Positions 22,360-35,561 of a stretch of 64,000 bases of DNA are shown here, piece by piece. The DNA lies in assembly GCA_002049455.2 (NCBI GenBank), contig KV918762.1, positions 372,001-436,000 on the forward strand. The letters are read 5' to 3'. Made by a program: the position numbers and the translations under genes. How positions within the stretch are numbered: position 1 is the stretch's first letter; every line of letters starts with the position of its first letter. The DNA is from Porphyra umbilicalis (lineage: Eukaryota; Rhodophyta; Bangiophyceae; Bangiales; Bangiaceae). The notes beneath the pieces are model-generated. The model was not told where the DNA came from. It saw only the letters and a list, made by a program, of their open reading frames with translations, and did no database searches.

Positions 22360-23450
22360 AATGCCCGCTTGCGCTTCCCTTGCCGCCGACGCCTCCCGTT
22401 TGCGTACAAGGTCATCCTAGACGACGGCAAGGTCGTCAAGGCACGAAGCGTCGTGTTCGCCGAGAAGAACGTAAGTGAGGTCGCAGAAGTTGCGGAGGAG
22501 CTTCCCGAAGACGAAGTTGTCGAAGTCGAGACGGGGTTGCGTTCTGCAAGCGACGGCGAAGACTCAGATGCTGACAATGACGACAAGGATTACAAGCAAG
22601 ACGATGGGTCTGACAAGTCCACGGACGACAATCAAGGTATTGGTGGCTCTCAAGACACGCTGCGTCGGAGCGGCAGAGCGCGGCGACCACCTGTCGATTA
22701 CTGGCGCCCGGTGAGCCTGGTTGCTCACGAGGCGCCCACGACGTACGTGCAAGCCGTTCAAGGGCAAGAATCGTCTAGGTGGCAGTTTGCCGTAGACGAG
22801 GAGATGGAGGCCATCCGCAAGAACAAGACTTGGCGCTTGACGGATCGCCCGGCCATTCGACGCGTGCTGAAGGGCAAGTGGGTGTACAAGGTCAGGAACG
22901 AGGTTGGCAAGAACAGTAACAACAAGACGCGGCACAAGGCGCGCCGGTGCTTCATGGGGAACCGGCAGATCCAGGGGCTCGACTTCAACGAGACGTTCGC
23001 GCCGGTGGCCAAGTTCACTACAATCCGATGCATCCTGGCGATGACGGCGGCGAACGGGTGGGAGCTACATCAGATGGACGTCAAGACGGCATTCCTCAAC
23101 GGCGACCTTGACGAGGAGGGCTACATGGAGCAGCCTGACGGCTATGTCGATCCGACGTATCCTGAAAAGGTGTGTCGTCTCCTCCAGCGCTGTATGGGGT
23201 GAAGCAAGCCCCCAAGATGTGGTACGCCAAGCTCGTCGACTTCTTCAAATCACAGGGGTTCGATAACATCGACCCGGATGCATGCCTTTATCTCCTTATG
23301 GATGACGGCGAAGTCATTATCGTCCTGGTGTACGTCGACGATCTTCTCTTAGTGGCAACAAGCCTGGCGGCTATCTACAAGATTAAGGACGCTCTACTCA
23401 AGCGTTTTGAGATGAAGGACCTGGGCAAGGCAAAGGTCATCCTTGGGCTG
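22360..23450 (+). mobile_element. Ty1/copia retrotransposon fragment (fossil)
   Basis: Parts seen in order: the end of the integrase region (KVILDDGKVVKARSVVFAEK), an acidic linker, and the first part of the copia-type reverse transcriptase (RVT_2), with VYKVRNEVG, FAPVAKFTTIR, MDVKTAFLNGDLDEE, YGVKQAPKMWY and VLVYVDDLLL. Gag, protease, most of integrase, RNase H and LTRs are absent. The fragment ends abruptly near 23450. It is truncated and has at least one further break, so it is a dead copy. Confidence 0.85.
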
Positions 23451-25239
23451 GCTGGAAGTTTCCCAGTGTGGTCCGGCCCACTGCAGGTGGCCACCACATG
23501 ACGCAATTGGCAGTGCGAGGGGTCTGACGCCCCCTGCCGGTGGTTGTAGACGCGTTTCCCCGTCGTCGCCGCTGCCTCGTTCCGCCGTCGCCGACTGCCG
23601 GCGACGGCCACAGCATAGCTTTCCGCGGTCAAGCTGCCGGCATCTTCCCCCCACCGGCGGCCGCTGCCAAGGTTCGAAAGACGTCAAGGGAGGGGCGGGG
23701 GAGAAGAAGGCGGAGGGGAGCCGCGCGGGAGGAAGGGACGGAAGGAAGGGTAGGGGGTGGGCGGGCGATGGCGCTTCGCACGGAACAGCAGGCGTCCGCG
23801 TTGTCGACCATCGATGCACAGGACTCGATCGGACTGCTTACAATCATGATCGCTATCAGTTATCAACCATCCTGTGAAATCAATCCAATTTTGAGTGATC
23901 CATCGTCGCGTCGCTGGAGTAACAAAAAGACATCAATGAAACACAACTTCGGCCAACAGAAAGGGCAAGAAAAACAATGCAGCACATTCCGTAGACAGAA
24001 GAAAGCTCTTGTCACGGACTTCTCAGATCTTTCTTCAGATCTCTTTTCTGGCAACATACGACGACGCTATGCTCCATAGCGAAAAAAGTGATCCAAAAAA
24101 GCGTCAGGGACAATACTGTGTCCCGGCCAGTGGGACGATTCTGTGTCGTTGTGAGGGGAGTAGCAGCCGAGGAGCGTCGCGTGGAATGTGTGAGGAGGCG
24201 GAGCAGGAAGGCCAAAGAGGAGGGTTCACCCTTCGATGACTGCGAGCGCTGTCTTGTGTTGCCAGATGGTGAGGACGTGAAATCCAGGGTCCACGATCAT
24301 GCACTGGCCAGCGATTGCAAGGTCTTATTGTGAGCCTGCTGCCAGGACTGTCAGCATTGCCACTCCCGCACCTTCATCTCGTGCTGACAACAGGAGGGGG
24401 CAACAACAGAAGCGCACAAACAGGCACTCAGAAGTACCTATATCTCGGTCGCTGCCCTTCATTGACCCTTTGAGGCCCAGCCTGAACAGTTTCGGGATGG
24501 CGAAGGCTGCAGATGGGATGTGCCAGCGCAGTGAAAACCGCCTGAGTCAGCTGACGGTGGCACGCACAGAGAAGCGAGAGACACGCACATGGCTCTTGTT
24601 CCATTCGTTAAGATGGATCGGCAGGCCAGTAGGCCGGGTCAATAAGGTCGTTACGGGGGTCTCAAACCGGCCTGTTTGACCCCAACAGGGGCTTTTCGAC
24701 CCCCCCCGTTCCAACTTATGGAAGTGTCCTAGCATGGCGGCTGGCGACAGCTCGACCGGCATGATGCAGCCACCAACAACCCGCACACCCTGAGGGGGTG
24801 CGATCGCAACACACGTCACGCACACGAGCGGAATCGATCGTAATTGGTACCGAAAGGCCTCCACGTGTCTCGATAGATTGCCCTTATTTGGGCAGTTTGC
24901 CGTCCGTTCACACGCTTTCCGTGACATTTTTGGAGGTTGTTCGACGGACGCTTCTTTAGTTCAATACTTGCCCCGACTCTGATAGGAGTCCTTCGTTGCC
25001 AACCACCCAGTGCGGCCAACAACGTCGAGGCCAACTGCGCTCAGATCTTCGAAAGGTAACCCACTACATTTTATTCATTATATTGCCCGTTGGCAACGAG
25101 TTGGCCCGTTGGCAACTGAACAGTCCCATGGCCACAAGTAGCGGCTTTATTTCACCGTTGCAGACCGTTGGCCCGACATTGGTGGGAATGCTCTTAAGCA
25201 CGGAAGTCGACGACCGACCCCGTTTTTTCGACTGGTAGG
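23451..25239. other. Unassigned DNA with a possible PIF/Harbinger-type end
   Basis: No gene recognised. At 24631 the word GGCCGGGTCAATAAGG resembles the left end of the PIF/Harbinger element at 62301 (GGCCGGTTCAATAGGAG), and both are followed by an ACGGGGG-type block, so this may be a related end. No matching right end was found. Confidence 0.4.
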
Positions 25240-26460
25240 CCCACACGCCGCATGTTTTGGTGCACCTCACGTAGGTCGAGCCGACTGGCCAACTCGAGGG
25301 TGTCCTCTTCGGGGTACTACCCCCATCAGCGGGTCCACAGGCGCACCGTGCAGTCATCAGCGACTTCATGGCCCACAAAGGCCTCCCAGACGAACTCCTT
25401 GCCCGTGTGCTGATGCCCCTTGGGGACCACGATGTCTTGGGGTACCCCAAGATTCTGCAGGAGCGTCTGCGGATTCCCTGGCGGGCCCGGTACTGCCGTC
25501 ATGTGTTCGCTGCTCACGGTCTCTGTGTGCCCACCGAGGTCCAACGAGAGCGTGCCCTCTCCGCGGGACAACACGTGGTACGGTCCGGCCGCGCGGGTCC
25601 CAAGCTTGTACTTGGTCCGCGTAAGGGCCATCGACGAATATTCAGTCCCTTGCGTGGACGTCCTTGTTGAACGGCCGCACGCGGGCGTCGTTGTTCCTCT
25701 TGTACCGCCGCTGTGCCAGCGTAAGGGACCGCCATACCTTGCGGATCAGGTTACGTAGCGGCGTCCGGATGATCTCGCGGATGGCTGGTGGGCTGCCTTC
25801 CGTCCCCTCGGGTGTCGGGGAGCGTACCATACGTTCCACGGAGAGGCTCCGTACCCGCTCGGGTGTGCCGAACTCGAGGGGCGCCACCCCGGTGCTCTGC
25901 TGCGGCCGACTGTTGAAGGCCAGCGTCAGCATCGACACCAGCTCGTCCCATCGGTCTCGGTGGTGCTCCGCGTACGTCCGCAGATGCCCAAAGAAATTCC
26001 GGATGTACCGTTGCACTTGGCCGTTCGTCTGCAGGCGGTACGTTGTCGAGTACCGGTTGGAAATCCCGAGGAGCGAGCAGACCCCTTGGAAGAACGTGGA
26101 ACGGAACTGGGGTCCATTGTCGGATAGCACCGTCGCCGGGGGTCCGTACGCCGCCACCCAATTGTTGAAAAAGGCTGCCGCGATGGTCTAAGCGTCCATC
26201 CGCTGAAGCGGGATGGCTCGCGTCATCGTGAAGAAACAATCCACGATGACTAACAGGTGCTCATTCTCCGTCGCCGTCAGGTGGAGGGGGCCGAGCTGGT
26301 CCGTTCACATATCCGTCAGCGGTTCCGTCGGGGGGGGAAGGTCTTGACAGAGTTTGTCTTGCGTCGCTTGCCGACGCGGATCCTTGGGCACTGAGTGCAG
26401 ATCGCCACGCAGTCGTAGACGTCCACCACCATAGATTCCCAATAAACCCACCGTCATATT
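25240..26460 (-). mobile_element. Ty3/gypsy fragment: integrase and chromodomain-like tail (fossil)
   Basis: Read leftward it holds the end of an integrase zinc-binding region, the integrase core (YGPPATVLSDNGPQF, LTLAFNSRPQQSTGVAPLEF) and a C-terminal tail with PYHVLSRGEG and GHEVADDCTVRLW, resembling a chromodomain-type end. Gag, protease, reverse transcriptase and LTRs are missing. It stops within a few bases of the left LTR at 26466, so it was probably cut by arrival of that element. Its protein text differs from both neighbouring Ty3/gypsy families. Broken, with a few breaks. Confidence 0.8.
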
Positions 26461-26465
26461 GACGT

Positions 26466-26858
26466 TGTGGTAATAATAACGTTAGTTCAATTACCAGTGT
26501 ACTGAGACCGACCGTAGCCAAGCAATAAAGCGAGTTCTATCGCCGTCGCGTCGAGGAAGAAGACCTTTTGTTGAAGGGCATCCGATGGGGAGCCGGGTGG
26601 TGCCCACGACGGCGACCCCGGACCCACGGTGGTTTAATACAAACAACGGCACTGGTCGATCGACCATCCGATCAAGCGATCGTAATGAGTGCCGGCAGAC
26701 AGATAAGACAGGCCAGCAAACAAGCAATAAAAAAAAAACAATGCGGAAGTAACCCCCCAAAGGGCGTGCCACAAGCCGAGTCACACACATCCGTGGATTC
26801 GGCCAGTCAAGGGGGCTACTCGTGGCCAAGTGCCAATTGGGAGCAGAGATATGCTACA
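26466..26858 (-). repeat. 3' LTR (left) of the Ty3/gypsy element
   Basis: Begins TGTGGTA and ends GCTACA, the TG..CA borders of LTRs; 393 bases. No clear polypurine tract is seen next to it. Confidence 0.85.
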
Positions 26859-28441
<1,583 letters not shown>

Positions 28442-31400
28442 TCAGTCATCATAGCGATGAAGGAAGTGGCATGCCAGCATGGCCCATGGTGTGGTATTTG
28501 CATCCCTTGAGTCTGCTGATAAAAGCACTTCGTACTCGAAACATGCACGTATGGCAGTAGCGTACCAACTGGTGTTGGTCCATTGTGGTATTACCACGGT
28601 TGCTTCTTCTGTGGTCGTTACCAAGCGTCGAAGGACGGAGTCCAAGTGTTGCACCGGAGGTACCAGAAACCCGTTGGGGAGCACTGGTACGGGGGGATCG
28701 CTCCCGATGAGTGTCGCCTGTGCGGATTTCGGCCACACATATGTGTACGGGCCGTAAACACGGTTCAGCCGAGATAAATGCCGCAAGGCAAGTTGGGGAT
28801 CATACGCAAAGTTGCGCGTCATGGACGGCAGAGTGGACTTGAGCCACGCCACAGGAATTACTTCCTTAATTGCAACGTCGGTACTTGACTCTGTCCAAGA
28901 GACATCGGCATGGATAACTCCGTCACCGGTAACATGGACATGTTGGATAGTGGGTATCCACGTGGAGTCCATGACGATGTTGGCAACGGTTTTGAGCCCG
29001 GCCTGTCGGCGACTTCGTCGCGTTGGCATTTGCCACTCGTACCCCGGTACATGCTTCTTCTTCTGTCGAAGGAAACGCACCACCAGGTTGCGGGGGAGGT
29101 TCTGCAGGTGTTCCCAGGTGTCGTCTTTCGACCCGTAGTCGAACCAGCGCACCTTAGCGCTATAGCTGTCACCCGTCTGGCATAATCCTAGGAATTTGTC
29201 GATCACATACTCATCGGCAGTTGCCGGGGTTGACTTGCGTTGGTCTAGACCATCTAGCAAGGGGTGTGGAACCGTGTCCGTCGTCGTTGGACGAGGAGCT
29301 GGGGTGACATGGTCACTGCTGACGCGTTTCTCCTCGCCGTCAATGTCAATGACAAACGTGGAGGCGTCCGCGTCTGCGTCAACGACCACGAAGGGGCCAA
29401 TGGCTTTGCTTTGCAGCTTTTTTTGCCGATCTTGGTTGGTCGTGTGCACGTAGTCGCCGATCTTGACGTCCGCATTGCGGGTTGCGACCCGATGGTCGAA
29501 GTTACGTTTGTAACGTTGTTGCGTCTTACGCAGGGCCTCGACCACGATGGGGATCTGCATGGCAGGCGGGCCATGCACTCGCGCTTGAGAGCTAGGGGTG
29601 ACCCATCCTTGAGCGTTCCCTTATTGGTAAGCGGAGTGCCCGGGGGCAAGTTGCGAACCGTGAGGTTGGGGATCCGCCTTGGGATAACGAGCTCAAATGG
29701 GGCGATGCCCGTCGACCGATGTGGTCGGCTATTATACGCCATGGTGATTACCGGGATTAGCTCATCCCATCGTGATGGGTCGTCGGCGACGTAGTGTCGC
29801 AGCTGCGTAGCCATGGTACGGTTGTACCGTTCGACTTGCCCATTGGTTTGAGGATGATACGCCGTGGTGCGAACCGTTTCAATGCCAAGCATTTTCATCA
29901 CAGCGATGAAGAAGTTCGACATGAACTGGGGCCCTTGGTGTGATAGGATCCGGTCCGGTGGCCCGTAGGCTGACACCCACGCGTCGATGATGGCTGACGC
30001 CACTGACATAGCCGTGATTCGCCGCAAGGCGATGCACTTGGTGAGCTTGGCGAAGCGGTCGGTGATAACCAAGATGAAGCGGTTGCCCTTCCTGGAGGCC
30101 GGGATGGGCCCAAAGATGTCAACGGATAGCTCCGTGAGAGGCTCAGTAGCCTGGAACAGGGTCAAGGGCGTGGTGTGTCGCCGCAAGGCGAGGCGATTTT
30201 GCGCACACGTTGTGCATTTGGTGATCGTCGAATGAATATCCGTCACCAGTGAAGGCCAGTAGTATGCCTTACGCATTGTGTAGTACATCCGGTTCATACC
30301 AGGATGGGCGGCCACGGTTGCGTGGTGCTCGAGGGTCAACACGCGTTCGCGTAGCGACTTTGGAATAACCAATTGTTTGCCGTAAGGCGCACGGCGGTAC
30401 AGAGCGTGGTGCTCATCGCGGAAGAAGGCCTTGGCCGTTCCGCGCTCCACGCGAGTGGACATCTCGACGCAAAAGTCGTCTGTTTGTTGTGCTTCAACAA
30501 CATCGTCGAACTCCACCGGTTCCGGTGTGTCGGTACCCATGTATCTCCCCGTTCTTAAGCCGTTGGCCGTCTCGGCCAATGCCAGACAAGGTATATCATC
30601 ATGGATATCTTCTGGCGGAGCCACCGTAGCGGCGCGCGACAGGAAGTCGGGCAAGTGGTGCGATGCACCTGGTTTATAAACCATATCGAATGTGTATTCG
30701 GAAAGGCGAAGTCGCCATCGCATCAAGCGTCCGCTTGAGTCGGTCGTGCTGTAGATCCAGCTAAGTGCTTGGTGATCCGTTCGGATGAGGAACCGTTGTC
30801 CGTCGAGGAAGTGCCTCAACTTGAGGACAGCCCACACAACGCCGAGGCATTCTCGCTCCGTGGTGGAGTAGTTTTACTCTGCAGCAGTGAGTCCTTGGCT
30901 CCAATACCCGACAAGGTGAAGCAGTTCGCCCGGCTCCTCTTGGAGGAGGGTACAACCAACTTGGTCGGCGCATGCGTCCACGTCAACGACGAGTTTCCGA
31001 TTGGCCTTCGGCAAGGCAAGTACCGGTGGGCACAACAGTGCGTTGCGAAGGTCCTCGAAGGCGGCGATAGCCACGTCCGTCGGTGGTGGTAAATCCGGTG
31101 GGATCTCGGCCCTAGTCAGGGCGCTCAGGGGCTTTGCTCGTTTGGCAAAGTCTTTGACAAACCGTCGATAGACGTTGCACATGCCCAAGAAGCTTTTCAG
31201 CTGGGTCTTTGTGGTTGGGAACTTGGCATGCTTCAGAGAATCCACGTTCTTGTTGTGCACGTGCAGTTGCCCGGGGCGGACAATGTGTCCTAGTCACTCG
31301 ACCTCATCGGAGAACCACGTGCACTTTTCCAAGTTGAGGGTGACCCCGGCTTCGCGGAGACGGTGAAGAACCGTGTCAACGTATTTGACGTGTTGTTCCG

Positions 31401-32892
31401 CGTTGGCGGAGAAGATGATGACATCGTCTAAGTAGACGAGGCATATCTGCCACTTCAAACCCGAGAGGATAATATCCAACGCGCGCTGAAAGGTAGCGGG
31501 CGCGTTTGTCAAGCCGAACGGCATGGATAACCAGTGGTATATACCACAATGCGTTGTGAACGCTGTCTTCTCTTGGTCTTCCTTGCGTAGGGGTACTTGC
31601 CAGTACCCCGCGGTGCAGTCGAGAGACGTGAACACCTGGGCATCTCCCAAGGAGTCGAGGCAGTCCTCCATCCGAGGCAAGGGATAAGCATCCTTCTTGG
31701 TGATGTTGTTTAACCGACTATAGTCGACACAGAATCGGGCTTTGCCGTTCTTCTTTGGTACAATTACCACGGGGCTTGCCCAAGCACTATGGCTAGGGGC
31801 AATGACGTTGAGCTTCAACATCTTGTTGATCTGATCAGCGATGATCTGCCGTTTGAACGGCCCGGTTCGGTAGGGTTGGGCCCGTATGGGCAGAGCGTCG
31901 GGAGGAGTGACGATGGCGTGCTCCGTAGCACGGATGACGCCAAGGGTTCCATCCCACATAGACGAATGCGTCTTCAGCATATCTCGAATCTGCTTGTGCA
32001 GGTACTCGGGTGCCTCACTGAGGTCGAGATCCTCGAGTGGGTCACGACTCGCGTCGTCCGATGCGTTATCGGGTCCACCCTTTGGGGTGTTGTCATCCAA
32101 GACGGCGGAAAGCATCGGCCCTTGGTAGGGTTCTGCAAACCCCAAGATAGAGTTCTTGCGAACAATGACTTGGTCCTTACCGAAGTTGCATAACTTGACC
32201 AGGAATGGTTCGTCCGGTTTGACGATGGCGATGCCGCGGGCGACTGCCATGGACTTGTGTCGGCACAACCGAATGTTCGGTGTGATGGTAACCATACCAG
32301 GCGTGTCGCATGTGGCCATGATCCACTCCTCCTTGTGTCCGTTGACAAGCACCTGTTTGCAGGCTCGAACCCGAGCGGGTTTATCTTGCCAGTGGCGGTC
32401 CCACGCGCTGTCGTTAAGACAAGCTAAGATCGGGGTTGGCCGAGGTTGCTCTTCCGTGCGTCGCACGTGCTCTTGCCAGACGATCTTGCGCAAGCGCGGC
32501 AGAATGCCCTCGATGTTTTGTTCAATGAACTCGGTGCCAAGAATGCACGGGACTGACAAGTTGTCGGCAACGAGGAATCTGTCAAATAGACGCACACCTC
32601 CGGTGTCTACATACAGATGTATGGCATACTTCGTCACAAGACGATTGTTGTTTGCATCTCGGATGCGCGGAAGCGTAGTCAACTCTTCGGCATAAGCCAT
32701 CCAGTTCGAAGGGAGAACACTAGTTCGCGCTATGTTCACCCCGGCGCCCGTGTCTAAGACAGGGCGGCAACTTCGCATTACGCGCAGGCATAGGCCTAAC
32801 GTGGCTGCGATCTCATTGTGCCGAAGGGCACGACGTAAGAGTCTTGTCACTGTACGCTTTCGCGTTCCGCCGGGCAACCCCAAGTTGGGCAC
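28442..32892 (-). pseudogene. pol region of the Ty3/gypsy element (fossil)
   Basis: Domains leftward: aspartic protease (PVLDTGAGVN), reverse transcriptase at about 31300-31850 (FCVDYSRLNN, MPFGLTNAPATFQ, LVYLDDVIIFS), RNase H at about 30640-31000, integrase zinc-binding region near 30180-30330 and core at about 29650-30130, then a chromodomain near 29040-29220 (YSAKVRWFDYGSKDDTWEHL). The chromodomain places it among chromoviruses, whose integrases are thought to read chromatin marks. Confidence 0.88.
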
Positions 32893-32897
32893 CCGGC

Positions 32898-34543
32898 CTA
32901 GACGTTTTTCGAGTCGTCCACGGCGTCGGCCGGATGCTCGACCTCGTCTTCCTCGACGTTACCGTCGGCAAGGGCATGAACGCCGATAGGCGGTTGCCGA
33001 CGCTCGCGAGGGCGATAAGGCTCGGCACACTGTGCGGCGACGTGCCCCGGCTTGTGACAGTTGTAACAGATGTCAGCCCGATTGGCTTGAGGGACGGCGG
33101 CCCGAGGGGGCGGCGGGGTGCGAACCGGTGTGAACGGCCGTTCCGTCGTCGTCCGCTGGTCTTGTGTCGCGTAAGCGACTTTGATCGCCGTTGGGCGGGT
33201 CATCTTGAGTTGCAAACGCAACTTGTTCCTACCGTCCCAATACATCTGGGCGGTGGCGACCGTCTCAGACAGGGTTCGGTCGGGGAACTGGTCGTTCAGT
33301 ACCCGTACGTGCGCTTGCACAAGGTCCGAAAGACCAGTGATGAAGACGTCCTTAACGTCTTGGATGTCGAACAAACCGTTCATGAGGTCGCATTGCGTTT
33401 CCACGCGATGATCAAAGGCCGTGGGCGCCTCGTTGTCTTGTTGCTTCATCGTAATGATGTCTTGATAGGCGTTGACCATAGTTGCGTGTGTCGCATACTT
33501 CGAAAGAAGCCAGTTGACGGCATCTCCGTAGGTACGGATGGCGTAACGCTTACTTCCGAGGGTGCTGTTAAGCGCGCCGGAGAAGGCCATCTTGGCGTTG
33601 CCGGCTAGTCGAAAGACCATAAGCGGAAGGGCTTGACCGTGCGTCAGCCCAGCCGCGTCGCACGCGCGGCGAAAGGTCGTCAAGAACGTGAAGATGCCCA
33701 AGGGCAGGGCTCCCGTGAATGGCTGTTGCCCATGGAACGCTCCGTCCAAACGTTTGTTGAGACGGTGCGACCGCTGTGCCTCTTTAGGCGTATACGTCAG
33801 TTGACGGCGGATCAGGAAGTACGTCCTGTAGTCCAGTAGTGTCTTGAAGCGGCTATTAGCCGGGCGGATCACCTTGATCCTATCGGCTTTTTCAAGTCGC
33901 TCCTTCCGTTTGGTGGGGGGCGCGGGGCGCTTGCGCGCGGCCGCGTCCGACTCGCTCGAGCTGTCGCTCGGCGAGGACCCACTTGGGGGCGACGGCGGGT
34001 GTGGGGGCCCGTGGCCATCGTCCGAAGAGGACGTGTCCGTCGCGTCGGGGTTGTCGTCGTCTGACGACGTCGGGCTTGACCCAGAAGCGGAATCGTCGGG
34101 AGATGAGGAAAGCGCGGCGTTAGCCGGAGTGTCCTTGCGGACAAACTTGTCCTTAATCACCTTGCTCGTCTTCTTGACGTCCTTGGTCTTGTCGCCCGAC
34201 GGCGGCGAGACTTACCCACACGGCGTTCCTCCTCATGGGAGTCGACCTTGCGCAGGGCCTCGACGTCGTCGACCAACTTGTCATTGGCTCGCGCCAGAGA
34301 CTCGTTAGTCCGTTCTTGGGCCGTTAGGCGTCGCTGAAGTGCTTCAACGGCCGCCTTCAGGCTCTCCACCACCTGCATCTGCGCAGAGGCGGCTTGATCC
34401 GCAGAGATGGGAGGAGTTGGAGCACCGTCCGTTGGGGCGTCGGAGGCGGCAGGAGTGCCTTGTCCCCCGCCCGGCGGCCGGTAGCCAGATGGCAACTTGC
34501 CGTCTCTGGCTCGCCGAGTGCCGCCGGTACCACCAGTAGACAT
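32898..34543 (-). pseudogene. gag region of the Ty3/gypsy element (fossil)
   Basis: A Gly/Ala/Thr-rich start (MSTGGTGGTRRARDGKLP) and a predicted coiled coil are followed by a long Ser/Asp-rich acidic stretch. A capsid-like helical region follows (about 33300-33850), then a single CCHC zinc knuckle, CYNCHKPGHVAAQC, near 33045-33090. The layout is typical of Ty3/gypsy gag. Confidence 0.85.
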
Positions 34544-34753
34544 ACTGGGACCTGAACAAAGTGTTCCGACTTGGCTTACGCCCTGCGCGCCAACGTCGGA
34601 GATCTCAACCGTGATGCCCCCGGCACCACGCCCACAAGTCGATGGCTTACGCCCCGCGCGCCAAGCGACCGTATCGACACCGTCACAATGCCACGAGGCA
34701 GCGAGAAAGTTCCCGGGGACACCGTGCCGCGAGGCACGATGAAGGCGAGGGTA

Positions 34754-34771
34754 TCCCCTGCTGCTCCACCA
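34754..34771 (-). other. Primer-binding site of the Ty3/gypsy element
   Basis: Two bases inside the right LTR the minus strand reads TGGTGGAGCAGCAGGGGA. It starts with the complement of a tRNA CCA end followed by a plausible acceptor strand (GCTGCTC plus discriminator A). The tRNA identity is not determined. Confidence 0.65.
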
Positions 34772-34773
34772 AA

Positions 34774-35158
34774 TGTGGTATTAATAACGTTAGTTCAATT
34801 ACCAGTGTACTGAGACCGACCGTAGCCAAGCAATAAAGCGAGTTCTATCGCCGTCGCGGCGAGGAAGAAGACCTTTTGTTGAAGGGCATCCGATGGGGAG
34901 CCGGGTGGTGCCCACGACGGCGACCCCGGACCCACGGTGGTTTAATACAAACAACGGCACTGGTCGATCGACCATCCGATCAAGCGATCGTAATGAGTGC
35001 CGGCAGACAGATAAGACAGGCAAGCAAAAAAAATTAAACAATGCGGAAGTAACCCCCCAAAGGGCGTGCCAAAAGCCGAGTCACACACATCCGTGGATCC
35101 GGCCAGTCAAGGGGGCTACTCGTGGCTAATTGCCAATTGGTAGCAGAGATATGCTACA
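34774..35158 (-). repeat. 5' LTR (right) of the Ty3/gypsy element, shared boundary with the next unit
   Basis: Same TGTGGTA...GCTACA borders; 385 bases. Directly right of it starts unrelated sequence leading to a rightward ORF and then the second Ty3/gypsy family. Confidence 0.85.
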
Positions 35159-35561
35159 GACACGGCGGCGGGGGGCCAGGAGCGCGGCTGCGTGTCCGGG
35201 GCGTGCCCGCTAACCGTGCCCGGTGGTCCAACAGGGGGGCGCCCAGTTTGGCACCCCCGCCCTCCCACCTGAGGGGCTGCGTTGCGGCCCCCGCCCCTGT
35301 CGAGAGTCGTCCAGGGGCAGTGGCCCGCGGCGCGCGGCTCCGGAAGCCCGTGCGGGGGCCCGTACCCGCCTTCAGGGGCTCATAAAAAGAGGGGTAGGCG
35401 GGGGACAAACGGGGCGGCCGTCCACGATCGGCCGGCACCGTTCCCCCCGTCGCTACTCGAGTTGAAAGCCCCCTCTCGTCCCTCTGTGGTCATTACGCCC
35501 CCCTTTCGCCATCCCCCTCGCCGCCCCCCTACTAGGGCGCGGCGGATATGGCCTCCTCGCA
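35159..35561. other. GC-rich spacer between LTR and rightward ORF
   Basis: About 400 bases of GC-rich DNA without a recognised gene; it could be the leader of the rightward ORF. Confidence 0.4.
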